In this document: piece by piece, positions 57,485 through 64,000 of the stretch
How positions within the stretch are numbered: position 1 is the stretch's first letter
Layout of the letters: each line of letters begins with the position of its first letter
Assembly: GCA_035319185.1 (NCBI GenBank)
Contig: DATHDF010000074.1
Location: forward strand, 160,274 to 224,273
Direction: 5' to 3'
Length of the DNA stretch: 64,000 nucleotides
DNA from: Fen-1308 sp035319185
Lineage (GTDB): Bacteria > Nitrospirota > Thermodesulfovibrionia > Thermodesulfovibrionales > Dissulfurispiraceae
Position numbers and translations under genes: made by a program
The notes under the pieces: model-generated
Database searches by the model: none
What the model was told of the DNA's origin: nothing
The model's input: the letters and a program-made list of their open reading frames with translations, nothing else

Positions 57485-58803
57485 TTCTTTTTGCCTTTCA
57501 GCGACGTGACGTATGAGGGCCTGATGATGCGCCCCTGAATGATCTCTTCTATCCTATGGGCGGACCAGCCTGCGACCCTGGCCATTGCGAAGATCGGGGT
57601 GAAGAGCTCCTTCGGGATGCCCATGCAGCGGTAAACGAAACCGGAGTAAAAATCGACATTCGTGCAGACGATCTTTCCCTTCTTGTCTTTGAGCAACCTG
57701 GGGGCTATCCGGGAGATACGCCTGTAAAGAGAAAACTCCTCTTCGCGCTTGGCGAGCTTTGCAAGCTCCCCGGCTTTGTTTTCAAGATAGACGGCTCTGG
57801 GGTCAGACACCGTATAAACAGCATGACCCATGCCGTAAATCTTTCCGGACTTGTCCCCGGCTTCCTTGTCAACGAGCATCTCAAGATACCGGGTCAACTC
57901 CTCGTCGTTGCTCCAGTTCTTGACCTTCTTCTTGATGTCGTTCATCATGGCAACCACCGCCTCGTTGGCGCCTCCGTGCAGATGGCCTGAGAGCGAGCCA
58001 ATCCCGGCGCACAGTGCCATATAAGTGTTAGCGCCCGAGGAAGAGACGCACCTGGTCGAAAAAGTGGAGTTGTTTCCGCCTCCGTGTTCGGCGTGGAATA
58101 TCAACATGGTGTCGAACAGTTCGGCAGTGGCCCTATCGGGGATTTCGCCGGTAAGCATGTACAGAAAATTCTCCGCCGCGCTCAGTTGCTGCAGAGGCTC
58201 TCTTAGCTTCTTCGGGTCTTTCCTTTCCATCTTTGCAGTCAGGTAGTTATAGGCTATTATCGTGGGGAACTGAGCGATCAGCTCGATGCATTGCCGCGTT
58301 ACGTCATTCATGTCGGTCGAATTGGGCTGCCGGTCGAAAAGATGCATGGCCGATACCATCGTGTGAAGCGACCCCATCTGGTCGTCATGCCTTGGCCTGC
58401 TCAATATCATTTCTTTGGCACCGTCGGGCAGCGACCTCTTCTTCGCGAGGAGCAGCGAAAAGGCCCTGAGGTCGGAGATGGTCGGGAGCACGCCCGTCAG
58501 CAGCAAATAGACTATTTCCTCAAAGCCGACCCTTCCGTCCTTTTCCTTGCCGTGCACCAGATCAGCGACATCGTAGCCGCAGTAATACAGCTTCCCAGGG
58601 ACAGGATTCACCTTTTCGGTCCCGTCGCCGCGCGCGACCTTCTCGTAGCCGATTACCTGCCCTTTGCTCGTAATCCCGACGAAGACGCCTGTCCCATTTT
58701 CATTTCGCAGTCCCAGCTTGATGTTCTTCTCCCTGACGGTCCGCTGATCGACCTTATCATGAAGCAGGGCAAGTTCCTGAATCTTTCTGAGTACTCCGTC
58801 CAT
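57457..58803 (-). CDS. gltA: Citrate synthase
   Basis: A 448-residue citrate synthase that condenses acetyl-CoA and oxaloacetate. Catalytic residues are visible as the His in HAEHGGGNNSTF, the His in GMGHAVYTVSDPR and the Asp in TNVDFYSGFVY. An N-terminal helical region of about 30 residues precedes the core. The length and DPRA motif place it with the long bacterial/archaeal-type enzymes rather than the allosteric E. coli type. It is a single gene, overlapping the convergent zinc-ribbon gene by 28 bases. It may act in an oxidative or partial TCA cycle. Confidence 0.96.
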   Translation of the reverse strand: MDGVLRKIQELALLHDKVDQRTVREKNIKLGLRNENGTGVFVGITSKGQVIGYEKVARGDGTEKVNPVPGKLYYCGYDVADLVHGKEKDGRVGFEEIVYLLLTGVLPTISDLRAFSLLLAKKRSLPDGAKEMILSRPRHDDQMGSLHTMVSAMHLFDRQPNSTDMNDVTRQCIELIAQFPTIIAYNYLTAKMERKDPKKLREPLQQLSAAENFLYMLTGEIPDRATAELFDTMLIFHAEHGGGNNSTFSTRCVSSSGANTYMALCAGIGSLSGHLHGGANEAVVAMMNDIKKKVKNWSNDEELTRYLEMLVDKEAGDKSGKIYGMGHAVYTVSDPRAVYLENKAGELAKLAKREEEFSLYRRISRIAPRLLKDKKGKIVCTNVDFYSGFVYRCMGIPKELFTPIFAMARVAGWSAHRIEEIIQGRIIRPSYVTSLKGKKNYKSLSERE

Positions 58804-58961
58804 ATTATCGACCCCTTCTCACATTTCAATCTTTTTATTAAAATATTTTTTATCGGCACAATGCAAATTGTCCGCGCAGTCCTTATTGCCGGGAAGCGTG
58901 CGATAAGATACAATCTAATCATCGAGAAACGTCATATCGAAACCGAAAGCGGAGGTTAAAA

Positions 58962-60266
58962 ATGACACAAACACTGAACGGGCACGGATTGCCTTTGATC
59001 CAGGATGCAGACCTGAACGGCAAAATCGTGCTGGTGCGCTTCGATCACAACGTCGTCAAAAAAGGAGAGATACGCGACCCGTTCAGGATCGACCGGACTG
59101 TCGGGACACTCTTCCATATAGTCGAGCGGGGCGGCAGGCCCATCATGATGACGCACGTCGGCAGACCGAAAGACAAGAAGAGCGGGGCCATCTCATGCAG
59201 GCCGGAGGAATCCGTTGAGCCCATAGTGCAGTATCTGGAGCAGAAGCTGCACACCAGGATTCACGTACCGCGTTTTTCCGCCGACCCGGAAAAAGGGGTA
59301 ACCGGCATCGATACGTCCGTTAACCTTGCTATACGCGACCTGAGAGAGAGACGGATCGGAGGCATATATCTGCCCAATACCAGATGGTTCTATGGTGAAG
59401 AAGCCAAGGGGGAACCCTGCGACAGCTTTTCACTCCAGCTTGCCGGACTTGGAGACATTTATGTTAACGATGCGTTCGGGTCGTGGCAGCCGCACGCCTC
59501 CACATTCAACATCACGCGCCACCTTCCATCCTATGCAGGATTCCTTATGCAGCAGGAGATCACCAACCTTGGAAGGGTGCTGGAGCCTGACAGGCCATTT
59601 CTCGCTGTAGTTGCGGGATCGAAGTATGATACGAAAATCCGGCCGCTATACGCCATATATGAGAAAGTGGACCGGCTCATACTCGGAGGAGTCATCTACA
59701 ACACCTATCTTTGTGCAAAATACAACATTCTAATGAAGGGCGTGCTTGACGAAGACATCGCGCTGGCAAAAGAACTGGTCGAGAAAGACAGGCAGCAGAA
59801 AAAAATAGTCGAGCTGCCGCGCATAATAGAATCGGACACGCTTGAGGGAAGAATCGAAGGCAGGTACCGCACCGTTTCCGTAAAAGATTTTAAGCCAGGC
59901 GCATCATACGGCTACGTTCTCGACATCGACCCGTCGTCTTTCGAAGATAAAGAAGTGGCTGAGGCAATACAGGCGGCAAAGACAATTTTCGTAAATGCGG
60001 TCATGGGATTCACGCCTCACTTCACCGCTGGCTCGCAGGCCCTTGACAACACAATCGATCGCAACTCCTCCGCCATGAAGATGTACGGCGGGGGCGATAC
60101 GCTGCAGGAATTCAAGGACCTCTGCCCGGGGCTATATCTGTCGGTAATGGACAACGCCAACTACTATTTCTTTACCGGCGGAGGAACGGTGTTGACGGCC
60201 ATTGAACAGGGCAGCCCTTACGGACTGAAACCCGTGCAGGCGCTGATCGAGGCCGCCGGGAAATGA
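58962..60266 (+). CDS. pgk: Divergent phosphoglycerate kinase
   Basis: A 434-residue PGK that interconverts 1,3-bisphosphoglycerate and 3-phosphoglycerate with ADP/ATP. The core marks are present but altered: VRFDHNVVKKG for the usual VRxDxNVP, THVGRPK, VNDAFGSWQPHAST, AGSKYDTKI, GGGDT and FTGGG. The FNGPMGV loop is replaced by FVNAVMGF. It is longer than the normal 390-400 residues. It has a good GGAGG site. tpiA is 20 kb away and no gap gene is near. It may be the only PGK or a specialised paralogue. Confidence 0.88.
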   Translation: MTQTLNGHGLPLIQDADLNGKIVLVRFDHNVVKKGEIRDPFRIDRTVGTLFHIVERGGRPIMMTHVGRPKDKKSGAISCRPEESVEPIVQYLEQKLHTRIHVPRFSADPEKGVTGIDTSVNLAIRDLRERRIGGIYLPNTRWFYGEEAKGEPCDSFSLQLAGLGDIYVNDAFGSWQPHASTFNITRHLPSYAGFLMQQEITNLGRVLEPDRPFLAVVAGSKYDTKIRPLYAIYEKVDRLILGGVIYNTYLCAKYNILMKGVLDEDIALAKELVEKDRQQKKIVELPRIIESDTLEGRIEGRYRTVSVKDFKPGASYGYVLDIDPSSFEDKEVAEAIQAAKTIFVNAVMGFTPHFTAGSQALDNTIDRNSSAMKMYGGGDTLQEFKDLCPGLYLSVMDNANYYFFTGGGTVLTAIEQGSPYGLKPVQALIEAAGK

Positions 60267-60320
60267 AGAGCTGCTTGAGGATTAACATGCACTCGTGGTC
60301 CTGCAATGTTGCCGAAATAG

Positions 60321-60344
60321 ATAGTATGATCTATATCATACTAT
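60321..60344. promoter_or_regulatory. Perfect 10-bp inverted repeat before the CBS-HPP genes
   Basis: ATAGTATGAT (60321-60330) and ATCATACTAT (60335-60344) around CTAT. AT-rich, with no T-run, so an operator is more likely than a terminator. It lies 55 bases before the CBS gene start. Confidence 0.65.
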
Positions 60345-60398
60345 TGGGGATTCTGCCGGTGATATGCTTTAGCAAACTATGCGTTGCCGGAGGGCCGG

Positions 60399-60974
60399 AT
60401 GCCTGACAGCCCGGAATTGACAGATGAGGACATACGGGAAGCATTGAAAGAAATAGGCTCCTACGTCGATGTGACGGAAGAGGACCTGAAAAAAATTTAC
60501 GTCCTTGCCTTAAAACATGCACGTCGGAGGCTTGCCTCATCGCTTCCTGTATCAAGCGCAATGACAACCAGGGTTGTAGCAGTTACAGTTGATGATGATG
60601 TTGCAACGGCCGTGAGGCTGCTTTCTGAAAACCGCATCAGCGGACTGCCCGTCATCGACAATTCAAATATAGTTGTCGGAGTTATATCGGAAGCCGACAT
60701 ACTCGGTTCCCTGGGGATGGGAAAAGACCTCACATTCAGAGATATCATCAGGCAAATGATGGGCGAATCCGCCGCGCCTCACAGTAAAGGGGATAAGGTC
60801 GGCGACATCATGTCGGCACCGGCAATTACGGTCTCGGCGTCGACCGACATCGAAACTGCAGCCAGGCTGTTATCTGAAAAAAGGATCAAGCGACTGCCGG
60901 TCGTCGACGATGACGGCAGACTTGTGGGCATCGTTGCGAGGGCAGATATTGTGAGGGCCGTACAATCCAGATGA
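60399..60974 (+). CDS. CBS-domain-pair protein coupled to HPP membrane protein
   Basis: A 191-residue protein. A helical N-terminus of about 45 residues is followed by two CBS motifs: MTTRVVAVTVDDDVATAVRLL with SGLPVIDNSNIVVGVISEADIL, then a matching second copy ending in KRLPVVDDDGRLVGIVARADIV. The linker between the motifs is about 25 residues. The ATG at 60399 is chosen because GGAGGG lies just upstream. Its stop overlaps the start of the HPP gene (ATGA). In other species the CBS pair is fused to the HPP protein, so it probably gates that transporter by nucleotide binding. Confidence 0.9.
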   Translation: MPDSPELTDEDIREALKEIGSYVDVTEEDLKKIYVLALKHARRRLASSLPVSSAMTTRVVAVTVDDDVATAVRLLSENRISGLPVIDNSNIVVGVISEADILGSLGMGKDLTFRDIIRQMMGESAAPHSKGDKVGDIMSAPAITVSASTDIETAARLLSEKRIKRLPVVDDDGRLVGIVARADIVRAVQSR

Positions 60975-61510
60975 ATACCTTCCTTTCGAAGATGAAAGGG
61001 GGCGCCCAGCCTCCTCCGCGCATGAGCATGTCCGAAATATTCTATTCTTTTTTTGGAGGCTTCCTGGGGATCGGCATTTGCGCCTTCCTGTCCCGCAATT
61101 TCTTCGAACCGAAAGATCTAGTGCTGATCATCGGATCAATGGGGGCATCAGCAGTTTTGGTCTATGGGACCGTCAAGAGTCCTCTCGCCCAGCCGCGAAA
61201 CCTGATCGGCGGCCACGTGATATCAGGACTTGTCGGCGTCTTTTGGTTTCAGATCCTGCCGGACAATATAGTGCTTGCATCCGCCCTTGCCGTATCGTTT
61301 GCAATTGCAGCGATGGGCCTGTCAAAGACACTTCATCCGCCGGGTGGTGCAACGGCGCTAATTGCAGTTATCGGCGGCGATAAGATCCACAATCTGGGCT
61401 TCCTTTATCCGTTTGTGCCTGCAGGTGCCGGCGCCCTAGTGCTGCTTATCGTCGCTCTCATTACAAACAATCTTGTTCCTTCAAGGAAGTACCCTGAATA
61501 CTGGCTTTGA
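60971..61510 (+). CDS. HPP-family integral membrane protein
   Basis: A 179-residue protein with four to five membrane helices and the name-giving motif HPPGGATAL (about residue 117), plus the conserved SPLAQPRN. HPP proteins in cyanobacteria and plant chloroplasts have been shown to carry nitrite; bacterial members outside those groups are mostly untested. It is translationally coupled to the CBS gene and followed by a HAO-family cytochrome gene, which would fit nitrite handling. Confidence 0.9.
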   Translation: MNTFLSKMKGGAQPPPRMSMSEIFYSFFGGFLGIGICAFLSRNFFEPKDLVLIIGSMGASAVLVYGTVKSPLAQPRNLIGGHVISGLVGVFWFQILPDNIVLASALAVSFAIAAMGLSKTLHPPGGATALIAVIGGDKIHNLGFLYPFVPAGAGALVLLIVALITNNLVPSRKYPEYWL

Positions 61511-61568
61511 AGGCATTCGGCGTGAAAATCGCGCCTATAAATACAGAGACTAGGGCTCAAACGCGCCC

Positions 61569-61597
61569 TTGACTGGGGCTCCGACCCCTACTATCAT
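61569..61597 (+). promoter_or_regulatory. Sigma-70 promoter of the octaheme cytochrome gene
   Basis: TTGACT (61569-61574), a 17-base spacer and TATCAT (61592-61597, five of six). The start would be near 61604, giving a leader of about 117 bases. The spacer contains GGGG-N6-CCCC, a possible small operator. Confidence 0.6.
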
Positions 61598-61615
61598 GTT
61601 TTAAAATGCTATTGC

Positions 61616-61678
61616 AAGGAGGTGATGAATCTTTTTTCATGTCAGGTGCCAGTTTTTAGCTGCAGACTGGTTTATTAG
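61616..61678 (+). other. Extended Shine-Dalgarno with possible 17-codon leader ORF
   Basis: AAGGAGGTGAT (61616-61626) is a full 11-base complement of the usual 16S rRNA 3' end. An ATG at 61625 overlaps it and opens a 17-codon frame (MNLFSCQVPVFSCRLVY) ending at 61678. The spacing is too short for normal initiation, so this could be a leader peptide, a ribosome standby site or chance. The cytochrome gene has its own AAAGGAG further down. Confidence 0.3.
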
Positions 61679-61720
61679 CAATCAGCCGTCAGTCCAAATT
61701 TCCATTACGAAAGGAGTTAT

Positions 61721-62992
61721 ATGCGCCTGTTGAAATCTCTTGTTATCGTATCAGCTTTGCTGATTCTCGCAGCAACGGCTTCTGCTCAGGTCTGCGTTGA
61801 ATGTCATCAAAAGGCAACGCCTAACATTGTCAAGGACTGGCAGGTTAGCAAGCACAGCAAGAACGGGATCGATTGCGCCGTTTGCCACGGCAGCGATCAC
61901 ATGACCGCTTTGGATAGCGCGAAGGCCAAGATACCGACGCCGGATACCTGCGGAGCATGTCATGAAAAAAGGGTGAAGGAATACAAAAGCGGCAAGCATG
62001 CAAAGGCCTGGACGGCAATGAACGCAATGCCGACAATCCATTGGCAGCCCATGGCTTTGATTGAGGGACAGAAAGGCTGCGGGGCCTGCCATAAGATCGG
62101 AATCAAAAGCGACGCCGAAATCAAGGAGCTGAAGAAGAGCGGGCAGGTATTCGGCAATGCGTCGTGTGATTCATGCCACACCCGCCATACTTTCTCCGTT
62201 CAGGAAGCAAGGCAGCCGCAGGCATGTCAAACCTGTCATATGGGCTTCGATCATCCCCAATGGGAGATGTATTCAGGATCCAAGCATGGAGTCCGCTACC
62301 TGTTAAAACAGGAGAAAGTGCTGCCTGAGGACATTGCCGCGCCGACATGCCAGACATGCCACATGCAGGAGGGGAATCACGCCGTAAGAGCCGCCTGGGG
62401 GTTCCTCGCCGTGCGTTTGCCCATGCCTGAAGACAAGGAGTGGGCAGCCGACAGGGCGACCATCCTTCAGGCGCTTGGGGTCTTGGATCCGAACGGCAAG
62501 CCTACTGCCAGACTTGATGCGGTAAAGGCGGCCGACCTGGCAAGACTGTCTCAGGAAGAATGGCAGAAGGACAGGGACAAGATGCTTAAGACGTGTAACC
62601 AGTGCCACTCCATGAACTTCGCGAAGTCGGAACTCGCCAAGGGTGATCAGATGATTAAGTCCGCTGACCATCTAATGGCGGAAGGGATCAGGATAATAGC
62701 AGATCTTTACAAAGACGGAGTCTTGACGCAGCCGAAGACCTATGCTGCGGCATTCCCGGATCTGCTGACTTTCCACGATGCGCCGACTGTAATCGAGCAG
62801 AAGCTCTTCGTCATGTATCTTGAACACCGGATGAGGACCTTCCAGGGCACTTTCCATGCGAATCCGGACTATGCCCTGTGGTATGGTTGGAGCGAGATGC
62901 AAAGGGATCTGACCGAGATCAGGGAAATGGCTGCCAACATGCGAGAGAAGGCAATGACGGCAAAGTCGGCCGGTATGAAAAAGAAGAAATAG
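61721..62992 (+). CDS. HAO-family octaheme cytochrome c
   Basis: A 423-residue periplasmic cytochrome with a Sec signal peptide (cleavage after about residue 22, ATASA). It has eight CxxCH heme sites: CVECH, CAVCH, CGACH twice, CDSCH, CQTCH twice, CNQCH. The spacing and the C-terminal helical domain fit the hydroxylamine-oxidoreductase family. Members either oxidise hydroxylamine/hydrazine or reduce nitrite. The catalytic-heme Tyr cross-link that separates the two cannot be judged without an alignment. No separate membrane quinol dehydrogenase gene follows. Its own promoter and terminator make it a single-gene unit. Confidence 0.9.
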   Translation: MRLLKSLVIVSALLILAATASAQVCVECHQKATPNIVKDWQVSKHSKNGIDCAVCHGSDHMTALDSAKAKIPTPDTCGACHEKRVKEYKSGKHAKAWTAMNAMPTIHWQPMALIEGQKGCGACHKIGIKSDAEIKELKKSGQVFGNASCDSCHTRHTFSVQEARQPQACQTCHMGFDHPQWEMYSGSKHGVRYLLKQEKVLPEDIAAPTCQTCHMQEGNHAVRAAWGFLAVRLPMPEDKEWAADRATILQALGVLDPNGKPTARLDAVKAADLARLSQEEWQKDRDKMLKTCNQCHSMNFAKSELAKGDQMIKSADHLMAEGIRIIADLYKDGVLTQPKTYAAAFPDLLTFHDAPTVIEQKLFVMYLEHRMRTFQGTFHANPDYALWYGWSEMQRDLTEIREMAANMREKAMTAKSAGMKKKK

Positions 62993-63012
62993 AAGCTATT
63001 TCAATTTCAACC

Positions 63013-63043
63013 AGGAAGGCCCGGATCTATCCCGGGCCTTCCT
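63013..63043 (+). terminator. Strong hairpin terminator after the cytochrome gene
   Basis: Perfect 12-bp GC-rich arms AGGAAGGCCCGG (63013-63024) and CCGGGCCTTCCT (63032-63043) with a 7-base loop, 20 bases after the stop. The T-run is poor (CATTTC). It lies between convergent genes and may act in both directions. Confidence 0.75.
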
Positions 63044-63111
63044 CATTTCAAAACCGTCCCTCTGAATTGTTGAGCTAAAGAATCCTATCGGCTGATGTCT
63101 GCGGCGCTCCG

Positions 63112-63645
63112 CTACTTTTTGTCTTTATTGTAGAGATACCAGGCCGCCGCTCCAGCCAGCGTGGCAGCTCCTGTTCCGATCCCGATCGTCCAGAGCTTTT
63201 TTCTGCGGGTTATCCTGTTATCGACCCATTCCGAATATCTGGCGGCCACCATTTCACAGTGCCTTATATCGGCTTCGCTGAAACCGAATATATCGGTAAA
63301 AAGCACGATTCTTTCATCAATCACAGCCCGAAGCAGCGTCCAGTAGCGCACCTTGTCCAGATATGGTTTGCGCATACGCAAATCCTTCTCCTCTTTTATG
63401 GTGTGTACGAATCTTTCGAGCAAGGCCTTGTCTGCGCCCTTGTATATGGTCAATTCCGGATCGTCGATCTCGCTGAGAATCGGCCACTGGCACTGTTCTT
63501 CAATATTGAATATCTCCGGCCAGGCCCTTTTGCCCGCAATTCTGAGTATGACTGTTTTGGCGACTGACTGATAAAAAATGCGCAGTTCCTTTTCAGAAAA
63601 TCCCAGGTCCCTGAAAATAGTCAAAAATTTCTTAAAGGTTATCAT
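63112..63645 (-). CDS. Tail-anchored protein of unknown function
   Basis: A 177-residue, mainly helical protein with a single C-terminal membrane segment (about 150-170, GIGTGAATLAGAAAWYLY) preceded by a basic RRKK patch and followed by a short lysine tail. This suggests a cytoplasmic domain fixed to the inner membrane by its end. I recognise no catalytic motif or named family. It is followed by the cytochrome terminator and preceded, 71 bases upstream, by the PAP2-like gene on the same strand. Confidence 0.7.
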   Translation of the reverse strand: MITFKKFLTIFRDLGFSEKELRIFYQSVAKTVILRIAGKRAWPEIFNIEEQCQWPILSEIDDPELTIYKGADKALLERFVHTIKEEKDLRMRKPYLDKVRYWTLLRAVIDERIVLFTDIFGFSEADIRHCEMVAARYSEWVDNRITRRKKLWTIGIGTGAATLAGAAAWYLYNKDKK

Positions 63646-63716
63646 AGTATCTGTCCGTTCACTGTTTATTTAATTGTAACATGCGGGAGAGTCGGCAATA
63701 ACCACGAACTTCCGGG

Positions 63717-64000
63717 CTATCTGAAAATCAGAAACAGCAGCAGCGTTATGCCTGCGCCGAGGAGGGAACCCACGACCACTTCCATTGGAGTGTGAGCTTT
63801 TATTGTAATCCTGCTCTGGGCAATGACGACTGCAAGAACGAAAGCGATAAGCGAGACCGAGAAATTTTCAGTTATGAGCGTAAGCGCCAGCCATAGTGAA
63901 AAGGCAAAGGCACTGTGTCCGCTCGGCATGCCTCCACGCAACGGATGGCCGTGTCCAAACCTAGCCTTCAGCACCACTACCAGAGCGAGTACAATTACCA
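63717..64000 (-). CDS. PAP2-type membrane phosphatase, C-terminal part (cut by window edge)
   Basis: The visible 94 codons are in frame to the window end, so the start is missing. The acid phosphatase motifs are present: MPSGHSAFAF (the SGH motif) and SRITIKAHTPMEVVVG (the SR-x5-H motif with Glu where Asp is usual). Three membrane helices surround them. Such proteins remove phosphate from lipids such as undecaprenyl pyrophosphate or phosphatidate, and can also be fused to diacylglycerol-kinase-like domains, which cannot be checked here. A small PAP2 protein is the simplest reading. Confidence 0.8.
   Translation of the reverse strand, partial: VIVLALVVVLKARFGHGHPLRGGMPSGHSAFAFSLWLALTLITENFSVSLIAFVLAVVIAQSRITIKAHTPMEVVVGSLLGAGITLLLFLIFR

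Noticed and set aside
1..64000. Search for tRNA, rRNA, transposases, integrases, prophage or toxin-antitoxin genes
   Set aside because: None could be supported by eye. Gaps between genes are short and contain no cloverleaf-like or transposon-end structures that I could recognise.

Overview
The window looks like part of the chromosome of a Gram-negative, probably anaerobic or micro-aerobic bacterium. Evidence: LolC/LolD lipoprotein-sorting genes, many lipoproteins, an octaheme cytochrome c, heavy use of sigma-54 activators and two-component proteins, and a DUF4881-type lipoprotein known mostly from deltaproteobacteria. The mix of house-keeping and signalling genes resembles Nitrospirota or Desulfobacterota-like lineages, but no rRNA gene is present and this placement is inference. 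I see no insertion sequence, prophage, CRISPR array, tRNA or rRNA gene.

Bases 1-27400 are a signalling region. Three sigma-54 enhancer-binding proteins (one cut by the left edge), three histidine kinases, five stand-alone or truncated receivers and a very large CheB-CheR-PAS-GAF protein surround two TauE/SafE-type exporters, two universal stress proteins, a GntR regulator and a solute-binding protein that has no transporter genes near it. A near-consensus sigma-54 promoter precedes the first universal stress gene. A PEP-synthase-like protein lacking the usual C-terminal barrel (4546-7086) and a PpsR-type kinase/phosphorylase (23255-24067) lie in the same region.

Bases 27400-37800 are one uninterrupted minus-strand run of ten genes: lysS, lolC, a small membrane protein, lolD, thrS, infC, rpmI, rplT, pheS, pheT. 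Both infC and thrS appear to start at AUA codons, PheT lacks its N-terminal tRNA-binding domain, and a 14-base motif is repeated in the leaders of rpmI and rplT. A near-symmetrical divergent promoter drives lysS one way and tpiA the other, and both mRNAs look leaderless.

Bases 37800-52000 run on the plus strand: tpiA, secG, a peptide-binding lipoprotein, an Ala-Pro-repeat lipoprotein, rimP-nusA-recG, a DUF748 envelope protein, a prepilin peptidase, typA and mtgA. Bases 52000-64000 are mixed: a chemoreceptor, greB with a 53-residue partner, an ACT-domain protein with a DUF711 protein, citrate synthase, a divergent phosphoglycerate kinase, a CBS + HPP membrane-protein pair, a HAO-family octaheme cytochrome, and a PAP2-type protein cut by the right edge.

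Recurring oddities are promoters whose -10 box lies only 6-12 bases before the start codon of genes without a Shine-Dalgarno sequence, and perfect inverted repeats at gene starts. These and the transporter-less sensory operon at 7089-15557 are the most interesting leads.
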